Assembly: GCA_964478235.1 (NCBI GenBank)
Contig: CAYZGX010000003.1
Span: 11,795-75,794 of the forward strand
Direction: 5' to 3'
From: 2-02-FULL-45-10 sp964478235
GTDB lineage: Bacteria; Patescibacteriota; Patescibacteriia; Magasanikbacterales; GWA2-37-8
DNA: 64,000 nt
This document shows, one piece after another, positions 49,648-57,373 of the stretch; within the stretch, counting starts at the first letter, position 1, and every line of letters starts with the position of its first letter. A program made the position numbers and the translations under genes. Under the pieces are notes generated by a model, which searched no databases, was not told the origin of the DNA, and worked only from the letters and a program-made list of their open reading frames with translations.

Positions 49648-49729
49648 AATCCAAGCAGATTGTAACGATCTACTAGATACGGTAGTTAGTATACGCAACT
49701 GAGTTGCGTTTGTCAAGAAGCTGCGTGTG
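49648..49729. other. Short non-coding stretch with a hairpin
   Basis: ACGCAAC-TGA-GTTGCGT at about 49693-49709 is the only notable structure. No gene is seen. Confidence 0.3.
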
Positions 49730-49763
49730 GATATAAAAACGGTCACCTATTTGGCGACCGTTT
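49730..49763 (-). terminator. Terminator after ribE
   Basis: AAACGGTC / GACCGTTT on the minus strand followed by a T-rich tail. Confidence 0.83.
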
Positions 49764-49776
49764 ACTATTTGGAAAG

Positions 49777-50364
49777 TTATTTTGTATGGATAAGTTGGGC
49801 GATATATTTGGCAAGCATGTCAAATTCAACCGTCACAGCATCGCCAGCCTTTTTGTGACCCCACGTGGTATTTTCAAGTGTGAAAGGGAGTAGTTTTACC
49901 TGAAATGTTTTACCAGAGACTTTGGTAATGGTGAGGCTAATACCATCGAGCGCCACTGAACCTTTTTCAGCTATAAAACGGACTTGAGAAGCTTTGGGAA
50001 GGGCAATGGTGAAGACTGTAGAGTTGCCTTCATTCTTGATAGAGCGAATTATTCCAGCAGTGTCGGCGTGACCTTGCACCATATGTCCGCTTAAGCGATC
50101 GCCGAGGCGAAGTGATTGTTCTAAATTCACTAAATCACCAGTTTTTACCTGGCCAATCGCGCTTCGGGCGAGCGATTCAGGCATGTACTCAAAGACTAAT
50201 CGACTGGTGCCAGACACGACGGTGGAGCATACACCACTTAGAGCAATACTTTCTCCTTGATACGTTTTCCAACCACGCGGACGAGCCAGTACGAGCGTCA
50301 TCCCAGAAGGTTTTTTTTCAACGGACAGCACGCGCCCAACAGCAGTAATAATTCCAGTGAACAT
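49777..50364 (-). CDS. ribE: Riboflavin synthase, alpha type
   Basis: 195 residues, two homologous barrel halves. MFTGIITAVGRVLSVEK starts half one with VLARPRGWKTYQGESIALSGVCSTVV; GHMVQGHADTAGIIRSIKNEG marks half two, and VALDGISLTITKV follows. It converts two lumazine molecules to riboflavin. Together with ribH this covers only the last two steps. It sits as last gene of the VKOR-DsbA unit, an unusual place. Confidence 0.92.
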   Translation of the reverse strand: MFTGIITAVGRVLSVEKKPSGMTLVLARPRGWKTYQGESIALSGVCSTVVSGTSRLVFEYMPESLARSAIGQVKTGDLVNLEQSLRLGDRLSGHMVQGHADTAGIIRSIKNEGNSTVFTIALPKASQVRFIAEKGSVALDGISLTITKVSGKTFQVKLLPFTLENTTWGHKKAGDAVTVEFDMLAKYIAQLIHTK

Positions 50365-50367
50365 AGT

Positions 50368-50835
50368 TTAGAGAACGAAATCTTTTCGGAGTCGGCGAAG
50401 GGTGTATATGCCAAAAGTGAAAAGGGTAAATGAGGTGAGCGCTGAGAGAAGACAAAATTGACACCAAGCTTCAAGGATTTGCCATTGAACAATAATAAAA
50501 TAGAGAGAAGCTAAGAGGCCAATAGTGGTCGCCCGAGCGGTGAGAACCAGAATATCTCGTCGTTTGGTATCGAGATAAGCAGTGACACCAATAATAATAG
50601 CTAAATAATAGAGAGCGCCAAGAAAGGCGACGGGCACAGGGCCAACGGCCGAAAATGAGCTGGTAAGCACTGTGTCACAACCCTTAACAAGACTACAAGG
50701 GGGGATAGTCCCTCGAATATGACTCAAGGTAAGGTATGCCGAATCAAGGAGTCCGATAAGAGCGACCACTAAGAAGCCGGCGATGAGTAGTTTACTCACC
50801 AAGCGCGGATTTGATAGCGAGTTCGAGGTCTCCAT
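50368..50835 (-). CDS. VKOR-family disulfide-forming membrane protein
   Basis: 155 residues, four helices. IPPCSLVKGCDTVLTSSFSAVGPVPVAFLGALYYL and AWCQFCLLSALTSF carry the two Cys pairs of VKOR. It passes electrons from DsbA-like partners to a quinone; the DsbA-like proteins next to it fit that role. The start overlaps the end of the downstream-oriented DsbA gene. Confidence 0.9.
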   Translation of the reverse strand: METSNSLSNPRLVSKLLIAGFLVVALIGLLDSAYLTLSHIRGTIPPCSLVKGCDTVLTSSFSAVGPVPVAFLGALYYLAIIIGVTAYLDTKRRDILVLTARATTIGLLASLYFIIVQWQILEAWCQFCLLSALTSFTLFTFGIYTLRRLRKDFVL

Positions 50836-51430
50836 AGGAAGACAAGTTAGTGAGTTTGGAACCGTTCAAATAAAAAGTTGGGGTAGCATCGACATTGGCG
50901 CGGTTACCGCTCGCAATATCATCATTTACCGATTTTTTATTTTCAAAACTATCAAGATCTTTTTTGAATTGATCAATATTCAAGCCAAGAGTGGTGGCGT
51001 ATTGAGTAAAAATAACCATCGGATCACGACTGCCGCTCCAGGTAGCTTGGCCTTCGAAAAGTAGATCATGCATTTCCCAAAATTTGCTTTGTTTGCCAGC
51101 TGCTTCGGCTACTCGAGAAGCAAGGTCAGCATGCTCGTGTTGAGGAAGAGGGAAGTGGCGGAAAACAATCGTTAAGCGGTTGCCGTAGGTTTTTTTAATT
51201 TCTTTAAGGAGAATATGATAACTGGCACAGGCTGGACATTGAAAATCAGCATACTCAACCAAAGTATTTTTTGCCATGAGATTACCGGTGGCCCAATCGC
51301 TAGCTGAAACTGGATCAATAAGAGTGCCAGCAGATGACTGGCCGGCTGGTTTGGAGCTTAAAACGGCCAGACCCCAAATCATCGCTATGAGTCCTAGGCC
51401 CAAACCTCCCCAAATAAGTAATCGCTTCAT
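50792..51430 (-). CDS. DsbA-like thioredoxin-fold protein 1
   Basis: 212 residues. A signal-anchor helix (WGGLGLGLIAMIWGLAVLS) precedes a DsbA-type domain: KNTLVEYADFQCPACASYHILLKEI with CPAC, VFRHFPLPQHEHADLASRVAEAAGKQSKFWEMHDLLF and a cis-Pro in ATPTFYLNG. It likely forms disulfides in exported proteins, re-oxidised by VKOR. Confidence 0.88.
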   Translation of the reverse strand: MKRLLIWGGLGLGLIAMIWGLAVLSSKPAGQSSAGTLIDPVSASDWATGNLMAKNTLVEYADFQCPACASYHILLKEIKKTYGNRLTIVFRHFPLPQHEHADLASRVAEAAGKQSKFWEMHDLLFEGQATWSGSRDPMVIFTQYATTLGLNIDQFKKDLDSFENKKSVNDDIASGNRANVDATPTFYLNGSKLTNLSSYGDLELAIKSALGE

Positions 51431-51441
51431 AGAGGTTGGTG

Positions 51442-52053
51442 TTATTGAGCGAGGGCCTGATCAACAGCTTGTTTGAAAACACTGTATGGTTGAGCGCCGC
51501 TCACCAAAACACCGTTCACAAAAGTGGCTGGTGTGCCTTGTACCCCCAAAGCTACGCCAGCTTGGTAGTCGGTAGTTACTTTGGCAGCGTATTTACCACT
51601 ATCAAGACAAGAATCGTAGGCGCTGGTGTTGAGTTTAAGTTCGCGACCCCACTGTTTGAGGGCTTCGAGGCTAAGAGTATCTTGGTGAGCAAAGGCGTAG
51701 TCATGAAATTCCCAAAACTTACCTTGTTCAGCAGCACACTCTGAAGCTTCAGCAGCTTTTTGAGCAAAAGGATGGAAGCTGAGAGGGAAATGTTTATACT
51801 CTAGACTAACTTTGTCGCCATAGTCAGCCAGAATTTGTTTGATAGCTGGAAGAGCTCGCTCACAAAACGGACATTGGAAATCGGAATATTCAACCAAAGC
51901 AACTTTAGCATTTTTGTTGCCAAGGATGTGGCGTTCTTCGGTGGTGATACCAATAGATCGAACAACCATCACCAAACCAGCGATCAAAGCACCAGCGATG
52001 ATCGGCGCGAGAAACCCACCAAGAAGAAGTTGTTTAGTGGAATAGTTTTGCAT
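51442..52053 (-). CDS. DsbA-like thioredoxin-fold protein 2
   Basis: About 203 residues. A signal-anchor helix (LLLGGFLAPIIAGALIAGLVMVV) precedes DFQCPFCERALPAIKQIL with CPFC, YKHFPLSFHPFAQKAAEASECAAEQGKFWEFHDYAF and a cis-Pro region QGTPATFVNGVLVSG. It may act as a disulfide oxidase or isomerase with protein 1 and VKOR. The frame is open far upstream (52257), but the ATGs at 52056/52053 start the anchor. The large Cys-rich surface protein near 12 kb is a plausible substrate. Confidence 0.87.
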   Translation of the reverse strand: MQNYSTKQLLLGGFLAPIIAGALIAGLVMVVRSIGITTEERHILGNKNAKVALVEYSDFQCPFCERALPAIKQILADYGDKVSLEYKHFPLSFHPFAQKAAEASECAAEQGKFWEFHDYAFAHQDTLSLEALKQWGRELKLNTSAYDSCLDSGKYAAKVTTDYQAGVALGVQGTPATFVNGVLVSGAQPYSVFKQAVDQALAQ

Positions 52054-52137
52054 CATACAAACGTATACTAGAAATAGATAAATAAAATACTGTCTTTTCA
52101 GTATAACATATCGTGTCGAGAGGGCAAGGGGAGGGGT

Positions 52138-52175
52138 TAAAAAAACACCTCCGGTTGAGCCAGAGGTGTTTTTGG
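52138..52175 (-). terminator. Terminator after recA
   Basis: AAACACCTC / GAGGTGTTT hairpin with a T-run on the minus strand. Confidence 0.85.
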
Positions 52176-52180
52176 ATAGA

Positions 52181-53272
52181 TTATTCAAGTGGTGGTGGAA
52201 GTTCTTCGTCAGTTGGAGCGCCAGCGTCTGGAGCCTCTTCTTCTGGTGGAAGCTCACCTTTTTCTACCGCTTCGAGCACTTGTTTGCGGATGCGCTCTAG
52301 AAGTTTTGGATTTTCACGGAGGAATTTTTTCGCTGCTTCGCGACCAACACCAAGTTTTTCTTCGCCGTAGATATAAGAGTTGCCTTTTTTATCAATCACA
52401 CGAAGATTGGTTGCGGTGTCGAGCACATCACCCGAGACAGAGATACCTTCGTTGTACATGATATCAAATTCACAGGTGCGGAATGGGGCGGCGACTTTAT
52501 TTTTAACAATTTTAACCTTGACGCGGTTGCCGATAATTTTATCACCTTGTTTAATCTGAGCGGCGCGACGAATTTCGATGCGCACGGAGGAGTAAAATTT
52601 AAGAGCGACACCACCAGTGGTTGTTTCTGGGTTGCCAAACACAATACCGATCTTCATACGAGTCTGGTTGATGAAGAGGACAATCGTTTTGGATTTACTG
52701 ACAATGCCGGTGAGCTTGCGGAGGGCTTGGCTCATTAGGCGAGCTTGAAGACCCATGTGGGAATCGCCCATTTCGCCTTCAATTTCGGCTTTTGGCACGA
52801 GAGCGGCGACCGAGTCGATAACTACAATATCAACAGCGTTGGAGCGCACGAGCGTTTCCACGATTTCAAGCGCTTGTTCGCCAGTGTCTGGCTGAGAGAT
52901 CAGTAATTCATCAACATGAACCCCGATTTTACGAGCGTAATCCGGGTCGAGCGCATGTTCAGCGTCGACATAGGCAGCAATACCGCCTAATTTCTGGACT
53001 TCAGCGACGATGTGTTGAGCTAGAGTGGTTTTACCACTAGCTTCCGGGCCGTACACTTCAATCACGCGACCACGCGGCACACCCCTAACGCCAAGTGCGA
53101 TGTCGAGCGATAAACTTCCGGTGGAAACAGTATCCACTTCCATGGCTTTGGCTTCCCCAAACTTCATGATAGCGCCGTCCCCAAAACGACTTTTGATCTG
53201 ATCGATGGCACTTTCCGCGGCCTTCAAGCGGTGTCGAACCTCCTCATTCGTCTGTGTCTTAGCCATACCCAA
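52181..53272 (-). CDS. recA: Recombinase RecA
   Basis: 363 residues; ATG 53266 (MAKTQ) is also possible. GPEASGKTTLAQHIVAE (Walker A), VIDSVAALVPKAEIEGEMGDSHMGLQARLMSQALRKLTG, and the loop ETTTGGVALKFYSSVR are canonical. It ends in an acidic Glu/Pro/Asp-rich tail. It catalyses strand exchange, relevant for DNA taken up by the pilus machinery. No obvious LexA box is seen upstream. Confidence 0.97.
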   Translation of the reverse strand: MGMAKTQTNEEVRHRLKAAESAIDQIKSRFGDGAIMKFGEAKAMEVDTVSTGSLSLDIALGVRGVPRGRVIEVYGPEASGKTTLAQHIVAEVQKLGGIAAYVDAEHALDPDYARKIGVHVDELLISQPDTGEQALEIVETLVRSNAVDIVVIDSVAALVPKAEIEGEMGDSHMGLQARLMSQALRKLTGIVSKSKTIVLFINQTRMKIGIVFGNPETTTGGVALKFYSSVRIEIRRAAQIKQGDKIIGNRVKVKIVKNKVAAPFRTCEFDIMYNEGISVSGDVLDTATNLRVIDKKGNSYIYGEEKLGVGREAAKKFLRENPKLLERIRKQVLEAVEKGELPPEEEAPDAGAPTDEELPPPLE

Positions 53273-53344
53273 GATGTTACTCTGAATAAAAATAATGAAT
53301 AAACAGTATGCTACACCACCCTAGATAAAGAAAAAATAAAGTCA

Positions 53345-54049
53345 CTACTGAATTGGCATTTTTTCTCCATTCACCGCTGTGGCATTTTGTTTAACCACTA
53401 TGTGGCGGGTAATCGCCGTGGTTTTTCCGTGCTTCTTCGTTGCTAAGATAGTAATCGTATTAAGCCCAGTCGTCAAATCAACTTTGGTTTCAAAGTGGCC
53501 TTGCTCGTTAACCATAATATCTTGTCCATTGACGGTGAGGCGGGTTTCTTTTTCTGTTTCGCCTTGGAGAGTGACAGCTGGTTGGTTATACACCAAACCT
53601 TCTTCAGGGGCATAGACCGCCAGAAATGGTGGCTCAACAATACCTTTGACTTGCCACATCAGATAGACCACAAACAAACTCGTCAAAGCAATCGCTGCTG
53701 AATTGCGAACAAAAATAGAGATAGAAGCAAAAGGGAAGAGGCGGACACCACGTGAAGGGTGTTTGGTGTAGACGCCATCAAGGCCGTCTTCGCAAGTGAG
53801 CTGAGCTAAACAGGCTTCTGGAGACAGGCCGACTGCTAAGGCAAACTCTTTGATGTAGGCCAGGCGATGCGCTTTGGCTTTGGGAAGGGCTTGAAAATCG
53901 CCGGCTTCAATCGCTGTGACATATTTGAGAGGAAGACGAGTTTCGGCAGCGATGTCATTTAAAGATTTCTGCTTTTTTTCTCGAGCAACACGAAACTGTG
54001 TGCCGAGACACACTGTCGGGTCAATCTTTTTGTAGCAGAAAACAGTCAT
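53345..54049 (-). CDS. RodZ-like protein (HTH, membrane helix, beta domain)
   Basis: About 234 residues. N-terminal helix-turn-helix (FRVAREKKQKSLNDIAAETRLPLKYVTAIEAGDF), a membrane helix (AAIALTSLFVVYLMWQVKGI) and an extracellular beta domain (FLAVYAPEEGLVYNQPAVTLQGETEKETRLTVNGQDI). RodZ ties MreB to the membrane and helps keep rod shape. Here the outer domain is Ig-like rather than the usual form. ATG 54049 lies 19 bases after the ftsK stop; 54136 would overlap ftsK. Confidence 0.75.
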   Translation of the reverse strand: MTVFCYKKIDPTVCLGTQFRVAREKKQKSLNDIAAETRLPLKYVTAIEAGDFQALPKAKAHRLAYIKEFALAVGLSPEACLAQLTCEDGLDGVYTKHPSRGVRLFPFASISIFVRNSAAIALTSLFVVYLMWQVKGIVEPPFLAVYAPEEGLVYNQPAVTLQGETEKETRLTVNGQDIMVNEQGHFETKVDLTTGLNTITILATKKHGKTTAITRHIVVKQNATAVNGEKMPIQ

Positions 54050-54068
54050 AGGTTGCGACAAGCAATTG

Positions 54069-56417
54069 TTAGCGGGCGATTTCTTCAGGTTCTTCCTCTT
54101 CATCTTCGGACTCTTCTTCGTCTTCAGCTGGCTCATCTTCTTCAGTTTCTTCTACCACTTTTTCTTTTGAAGGTGGGTTTAAAATAGTGCCGCCAGCGTC
54201 CATAGTCTGTTCATCGTCAGATAATTCTTGCTCAACTGGACGTAGATGTTCGGTAAAAATTTCACGTGGTTTAGCACCATCAGCTGGGCCTACTATACCA
54301 GCTTCTTCGAGCTCGTCAAGCAAGCGAGCAGCGCGAGCATAGCCCACTTTCATACGACGCTGGAGCAAAGAGGCTGAAGCTTTGCCAGATTCAATGACCA
54401 CTCGTTTAGCTTCTTCAAACATTGGGTCTTGATCGTCGTTGGTGGCAAACATATTAAGGCTACCTTGGGTACCACCACCTTTAGAAACAACAGCATCATC
54501 GTATTGAGGAGGTTCATCGCCCTTTAAGAAGTTGATAACCTCTTTCATTTCTTCTTCGGATACATAGGCGCCTTGGAAACGTTTTGGTTTAGAGAGTTCA
54601 GAGGTGAGATATAACATATCACCACGACCCAGTAATTTTTCAGCACCAGGACCATCAAGAATAGTGCGTGAATCAATCACTGAAGCCACTGAGAAGGCGA
54701 TACGGCCTGGGATATTAGCTTTCATGAGACCGGTGATAACCTCGACGCTTGGGCGTTGTGTGGCGACGATAAGGTGGATACCAACAGCGCGCGACATTTG
54801 AGCCAGGCGAATAATACCAGCTTCTACTTCGGAAGCGGCAGTAGCCATGAGGTCAGCCAACTCATCGATGATAAAGACGATGTACGGAAGTTTGTCAGTC
54901 GCTGTTTTGTTGTACGATCCAATATCACGCTTGCCGGCAGCGGCCAAGACATCAAAACGACGTTCCATTTCGGTGATTGTCCATTTGAGAGCGTTCACTG
55001 TTTTGGCTGAGTCGGTGATAACTGGGGTGAGCAGGTGAGGAATGCCGTTGTAGAGGGTGAGCTCAACACGTTTTGGATCAACCATGATAAAGCGCAATGT
55101 TTCTGGGGTGTTTTGGTAGAGCAAACTCAAAATAATCGTGTTCATACACACGGTTTTACCAGAACCAGTGGTGCCGGCGACGAGAAGGTGAGGCATTTTT
55201 GGCAAGTCACCCATGTAGACATTGCCAGCAACATCTTTACCAATCGCAATCTGCATATTATGATCGCGATTTTTAAATTGCGTACTTTCGAGTAGTTCGC
55301 GCAAACTGACCATGGCTACTTTTTGGTTTGGTACTTCAATACCAACCAGTGACTGACCAGGGATTGGAGCTTCAATACGGATAGGATGAGCGGCCAAAGC
55401 CAAAGCAATATCGTTACTAAGCGCAGTAATGCGGGTGAGTTTCACACCCTTAGATGGTTTGAGAGAATATTGAGTGACTGTTGGGCCAACACGTACTTCG
55501 CCCATATCAACTTCAATACCGAAATTCTGCAAGGTGTCGCGGATAACCTCGGCGATGCTTTGAATATCGCCACTTGTTGGCTTACTTTTGTTTTGAACAA
55601 GTAAATCAGTAGTCGGTAGCTCAAAATTAGAAAAATCTGGTTTGGAAACAGCCATTTTTTCTTCTTCAACTTCGGGCGCTTCTTCAGTTTCTTCTTTTTG
55701 AACTTCTTGTTTTTTTACAACAGTGCGATGCTGAAACACCGGAGCGTCATCTTCCTCTTCTTCAACTTCTGGTTCTTCTTCGTCGTCAGCTTCTTCGCTT
55801 TCGGTGCGAGAAGATTGATACTCGCCTTTGATGGTGACGTTGCCAGAAGATTTTTTCTTGAAAATACTAGCGACAAACGACCCAATACCAGCAAAAAGCT
55901 GTTTGTTGAGGTTGACGATGCGCGATAGGGAAGTGTTGAACAAGAAAATGATCGAAACAAGGAGTAAACCAATGAGTACAATGAGACTACCCCAGTAACC
56001 GGCATACAGAGCTCCAGGATAACTAAGAGCTAGACCAGCCAAACCACCACCGTAGCCTTGCATCGCCAAGGTATACATCTCAGCAACAGGTTTTTGGAGG
56101 TGGATTAAACCGTTGAAACTCAGAAAAAAAAGCAGTGCGCCGATAATGTGTGTCGGGCGATATTCATACTCCAAGTCTTTGATAATCGTCACCGCTATCA
56201 TTAGGATAATAAACGGGAAAACATAGCGAACTTGGCCAAAAGTGAGGGCAAGAAGCGAATCAATGAACTGCCCTACCACCCCAGCCATAGAAAAAAAACT
56301 AAGGATGGATAAAGCGCCGATTATGAATAATAAAATCGAGATGAGCCCTCGACTTATTTCCGGGTTGAGATTGATTCTCTCTGAGAGAGATGGTTGAGAT
56401 AATCGTTTTCGAGACAT
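54069..56417 (-). CDS. ftsK: DNA translocase FtsK
   Basis: About 782 residues. Four or five helices in residues 15-180, an acidic Glu-rich linker (about 190-255), then the motor: GVEVPNQKVAMVSLRELLES, PHLLVAGTTGSGKTVCMNTIILSLLYQ (Walker A), IVFIIDELADLMATA (Walker B), and gamma winged helix ASASLLQRRMKVGYARAARLLDELEEAGIVGPADG. A further acidic tail of about 40 residues follows. FtsK moves chromosome ends toward the division site. TATACT ends 10 bases before the ATG. The frame opens to 56534, across the small-RNA terminator. Confidence 0.95.
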   Translation of the reverse strand: MSRKRLSQPSLSERINLNPEISRGLISILLFIIGALSILSFFSMAGVVGQFIDSLLALTFGQVRYVFPFIILMIAVTIIKDLEYEYRPTHIIGALLFFLSFNGLIHLQKPVAEMYTLAMQGYGGGLAGLALSYPGALYAGYWGSLIVLIGLLLVSIIFLFNTSLSRIVNLNKQLFAGIGSFVASIFKKKSSGNVTIKGEYQSSRTESEEADDEEEPEVEEEEDDAPVFQHRTVVKKQEVQKEETEEAPEVEEEKMAVSKPDFSNFELPTTDLLVQNKSKPTSGDIQSIAEVIRDTLQNFGIEVDMGEVRVGPTVTQYSLKPSKGVKLTRITALSNDIALALAAHPIRIEAPIPGQSLVGIEVPNQKVAMVSLRELLESTQFKNRDHNMQIAIGKDVAGNVYMGDLPKMPHLLVAGTTGSGKTVCMNTIILSLLYQNTPETLRFIMVDPKRVELTLYNGIPHLLTPVITDSAKTVNALKWTITEMERRFDVLAAAGKRDIGSYNKTATDKLPYIVFIIDELADLMATAASEVEAGIIRLAQMSRAVGIHLIVATQRPSVEVITGLMKANIPGRIAFSVASVIDSRTILDGPGAEKLLGRGDMLYLTSELSKPKRFQGAYVSEEEMKEVINFLKGDEPPQYDDAVVSKGGGTQGSLNMFATNDDQDPMFEEAKRVVIESGKASASLLQRRMKVGYARAARLLDELEEAGIVGPADGAKPREIFTEHLRPVEQELSDDEQTMDAGGTILNPPSKEKVVEETEEDEPAEDEEESEDEEEEPEEIAR

Positions 56418-56449
56418 AGTACCGATTAGTATAGCATGTTTATGGGAAA

Positions 56450-56671
56450 AATAAAAAATCCGCCTGGCTGGCGGAGGTATTTTTTTCTTCCACTCCACTG
56501 CGAGTAGAACTGTAGGTACCAAATGACGCACCAAATCTAGAAAACGCTACCCCATTAACGCATGAAACATGGTTAGGGGTAAGAGAGAGATTGTTTTTTA
56601 GAATCTGATCCGGTTGGAACATCAGTGCTATCGCAGTGGAGTAGAAAAAAAGTAAAGAACATTTTTTTGAT
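56450..56671 (-). ncRNA. Probable structured small RNA, 6S-like architecture
   Basis: On the minus strand a promoter (56678-56706) and a terminator (TCCGCC-AGCCA-GGCGGA then TTTTTTATTTTT, 56452-56475) enclose about 200 bases. A 12-bp closing stem (56492-56503 with 56631-56642) surrounds a bulged middle (TCTA/TAGA, AAAAC/GTTTT) and an apical hairpin TACCCC / GGGGTA with AAC/GTT and CATG/CATG inside. A long closed stem with a bulge and apical loop is the plan of 6S RNA. The match to 6S is by architecture only; other small RNAs are possible. The 90-residue ORF over this stretch is not supported. Confidence 0.55.
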
Positions 56672-56677
56672 GTACTC

Positions 56678-56706
56678 ATTTTAATTTTAGTGCAGGATAG
56701 TGTCAA
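56678..56706 (-). promoter_or_regulatory. Promoter of the small RNA
   Basis: TTGACA, 17 bases, TAAAAT on the minus strand. Confidence 0.72.
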
Positions 56707-56712
56707 GCGCAC

Positions 56713-57022
56713 TTTCGGTGCATAAGTTTTTATTGCAACTCATTTGCGTATAAAAGCAAGGTGTTGTTTACAATAAAAAATAAATACACGGTGATATTTT
56801 TTTTTATGATCACCAAAGTAGTAGAGGTCTAAGTGGCCGGTGGTGTCGTGGTTTGTGGTTGAGCTGGCTTGTAGCAGAAGAGGGGGGGGGTGCCTACCCA
56901 GTTGAGCAGGAGCAGGTAGGGTCTAAAAGGAAAAAGGTGTGGTTGAAGCTGTGGATAGAAAAACAGGCAAAGAGGCTATAAAAATACTTTTTGGCTAAGA
57001 TAAGCAATTTATAGAGCATTGC
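56713..57022. other. Intergenic stretch upstream of the rpoBC promoters
   Basis: No gene is seen. A run of eight G residues (56883-56890) precedes a CCTACC / GGTAGG hairpin (about 56892-56919). TGTGGATAG near 56950 resembles a DnaA box with one mismatch. GGCTAAGATAAGC is at 56993-57005. Confidence 0.35.
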
Positions 57023-57079
57023 TTGACATTTTTTGTACACAGTCCTTTATTTGACAAAAAGCCTAATTTTAAGTAAAAT
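57023..57079 (+). promoter_or_regulatory. Tandem promoters of rpoBC
   Basis: P1: TTGACA 57023-57028, 17 bases, TTTATT. P2: TTGACA 57051-57056, 17 bases, TAAAAT 57074-57079. P2 is the stronger match. The leader to rpoB is about 290 bases. Confidence 0.72.
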
Positions 57080-57373
57080 CCAACTACTTTCAATCTAACA
57101 GCAGTCAGCATTCGCTCATTTTGGCTTATATTAGCTAAAAGAGGCGATAGCATCTCGCGTTGTTTTACACCAACGCAAGGTAACCAATCCTTACCATGTC
57201 AAAATTGCTGTCAATTACGCTCTTTTTCGCTCAGAATAGAGCTAAATAACAAAAAGTCTTCCCACGAAGATGTTTTTTTGTTGTCAGCAGGTCATTTTTA
57301 AGGGGTTTGACCAGTAACGAGGAAGCCAGATTGAAGTCCTTTTTAAAAAATTTAAGCATTTTGTAACCGCCCT
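57080..57373 (+). promoter_or_regulatory. Long rpoB leader with a potential attenuator
   Basis: GGCTTATATTAGCT (57123-57136) is an inverted form of the upstream motif. A GCGTTG / CAACGC hairpin lies near 57160-57180. At 57248-57282, AACAAAAAGTCTTC / GAAGATGTTTTTTTGTT forms a stem ending in seven T residues, a terminator-like structure before rpoB, which could attenuate transcription. Confidence 0.5.

Noticed and set aside
53273..53344. LexA box upstream of recA
   Set aside because: No CGAAC-type or CTGT-N8-ACAG inverted repeat is visible between recA and the next gene.
56440..56534. Longer ftsK start at 56534
   Set aside because: It crosses the small-RNA terminator and adds residues before the usual N-terminus; ATG at 56417 has a suitable -10 element.
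56440..56712. 90-residue ORF upstream of ftsK
   Set aside because: Its end is encoded by a terminator hairpin and its ATG overlaps the -10 box of the promoter. A small RNA explains the stretch better.
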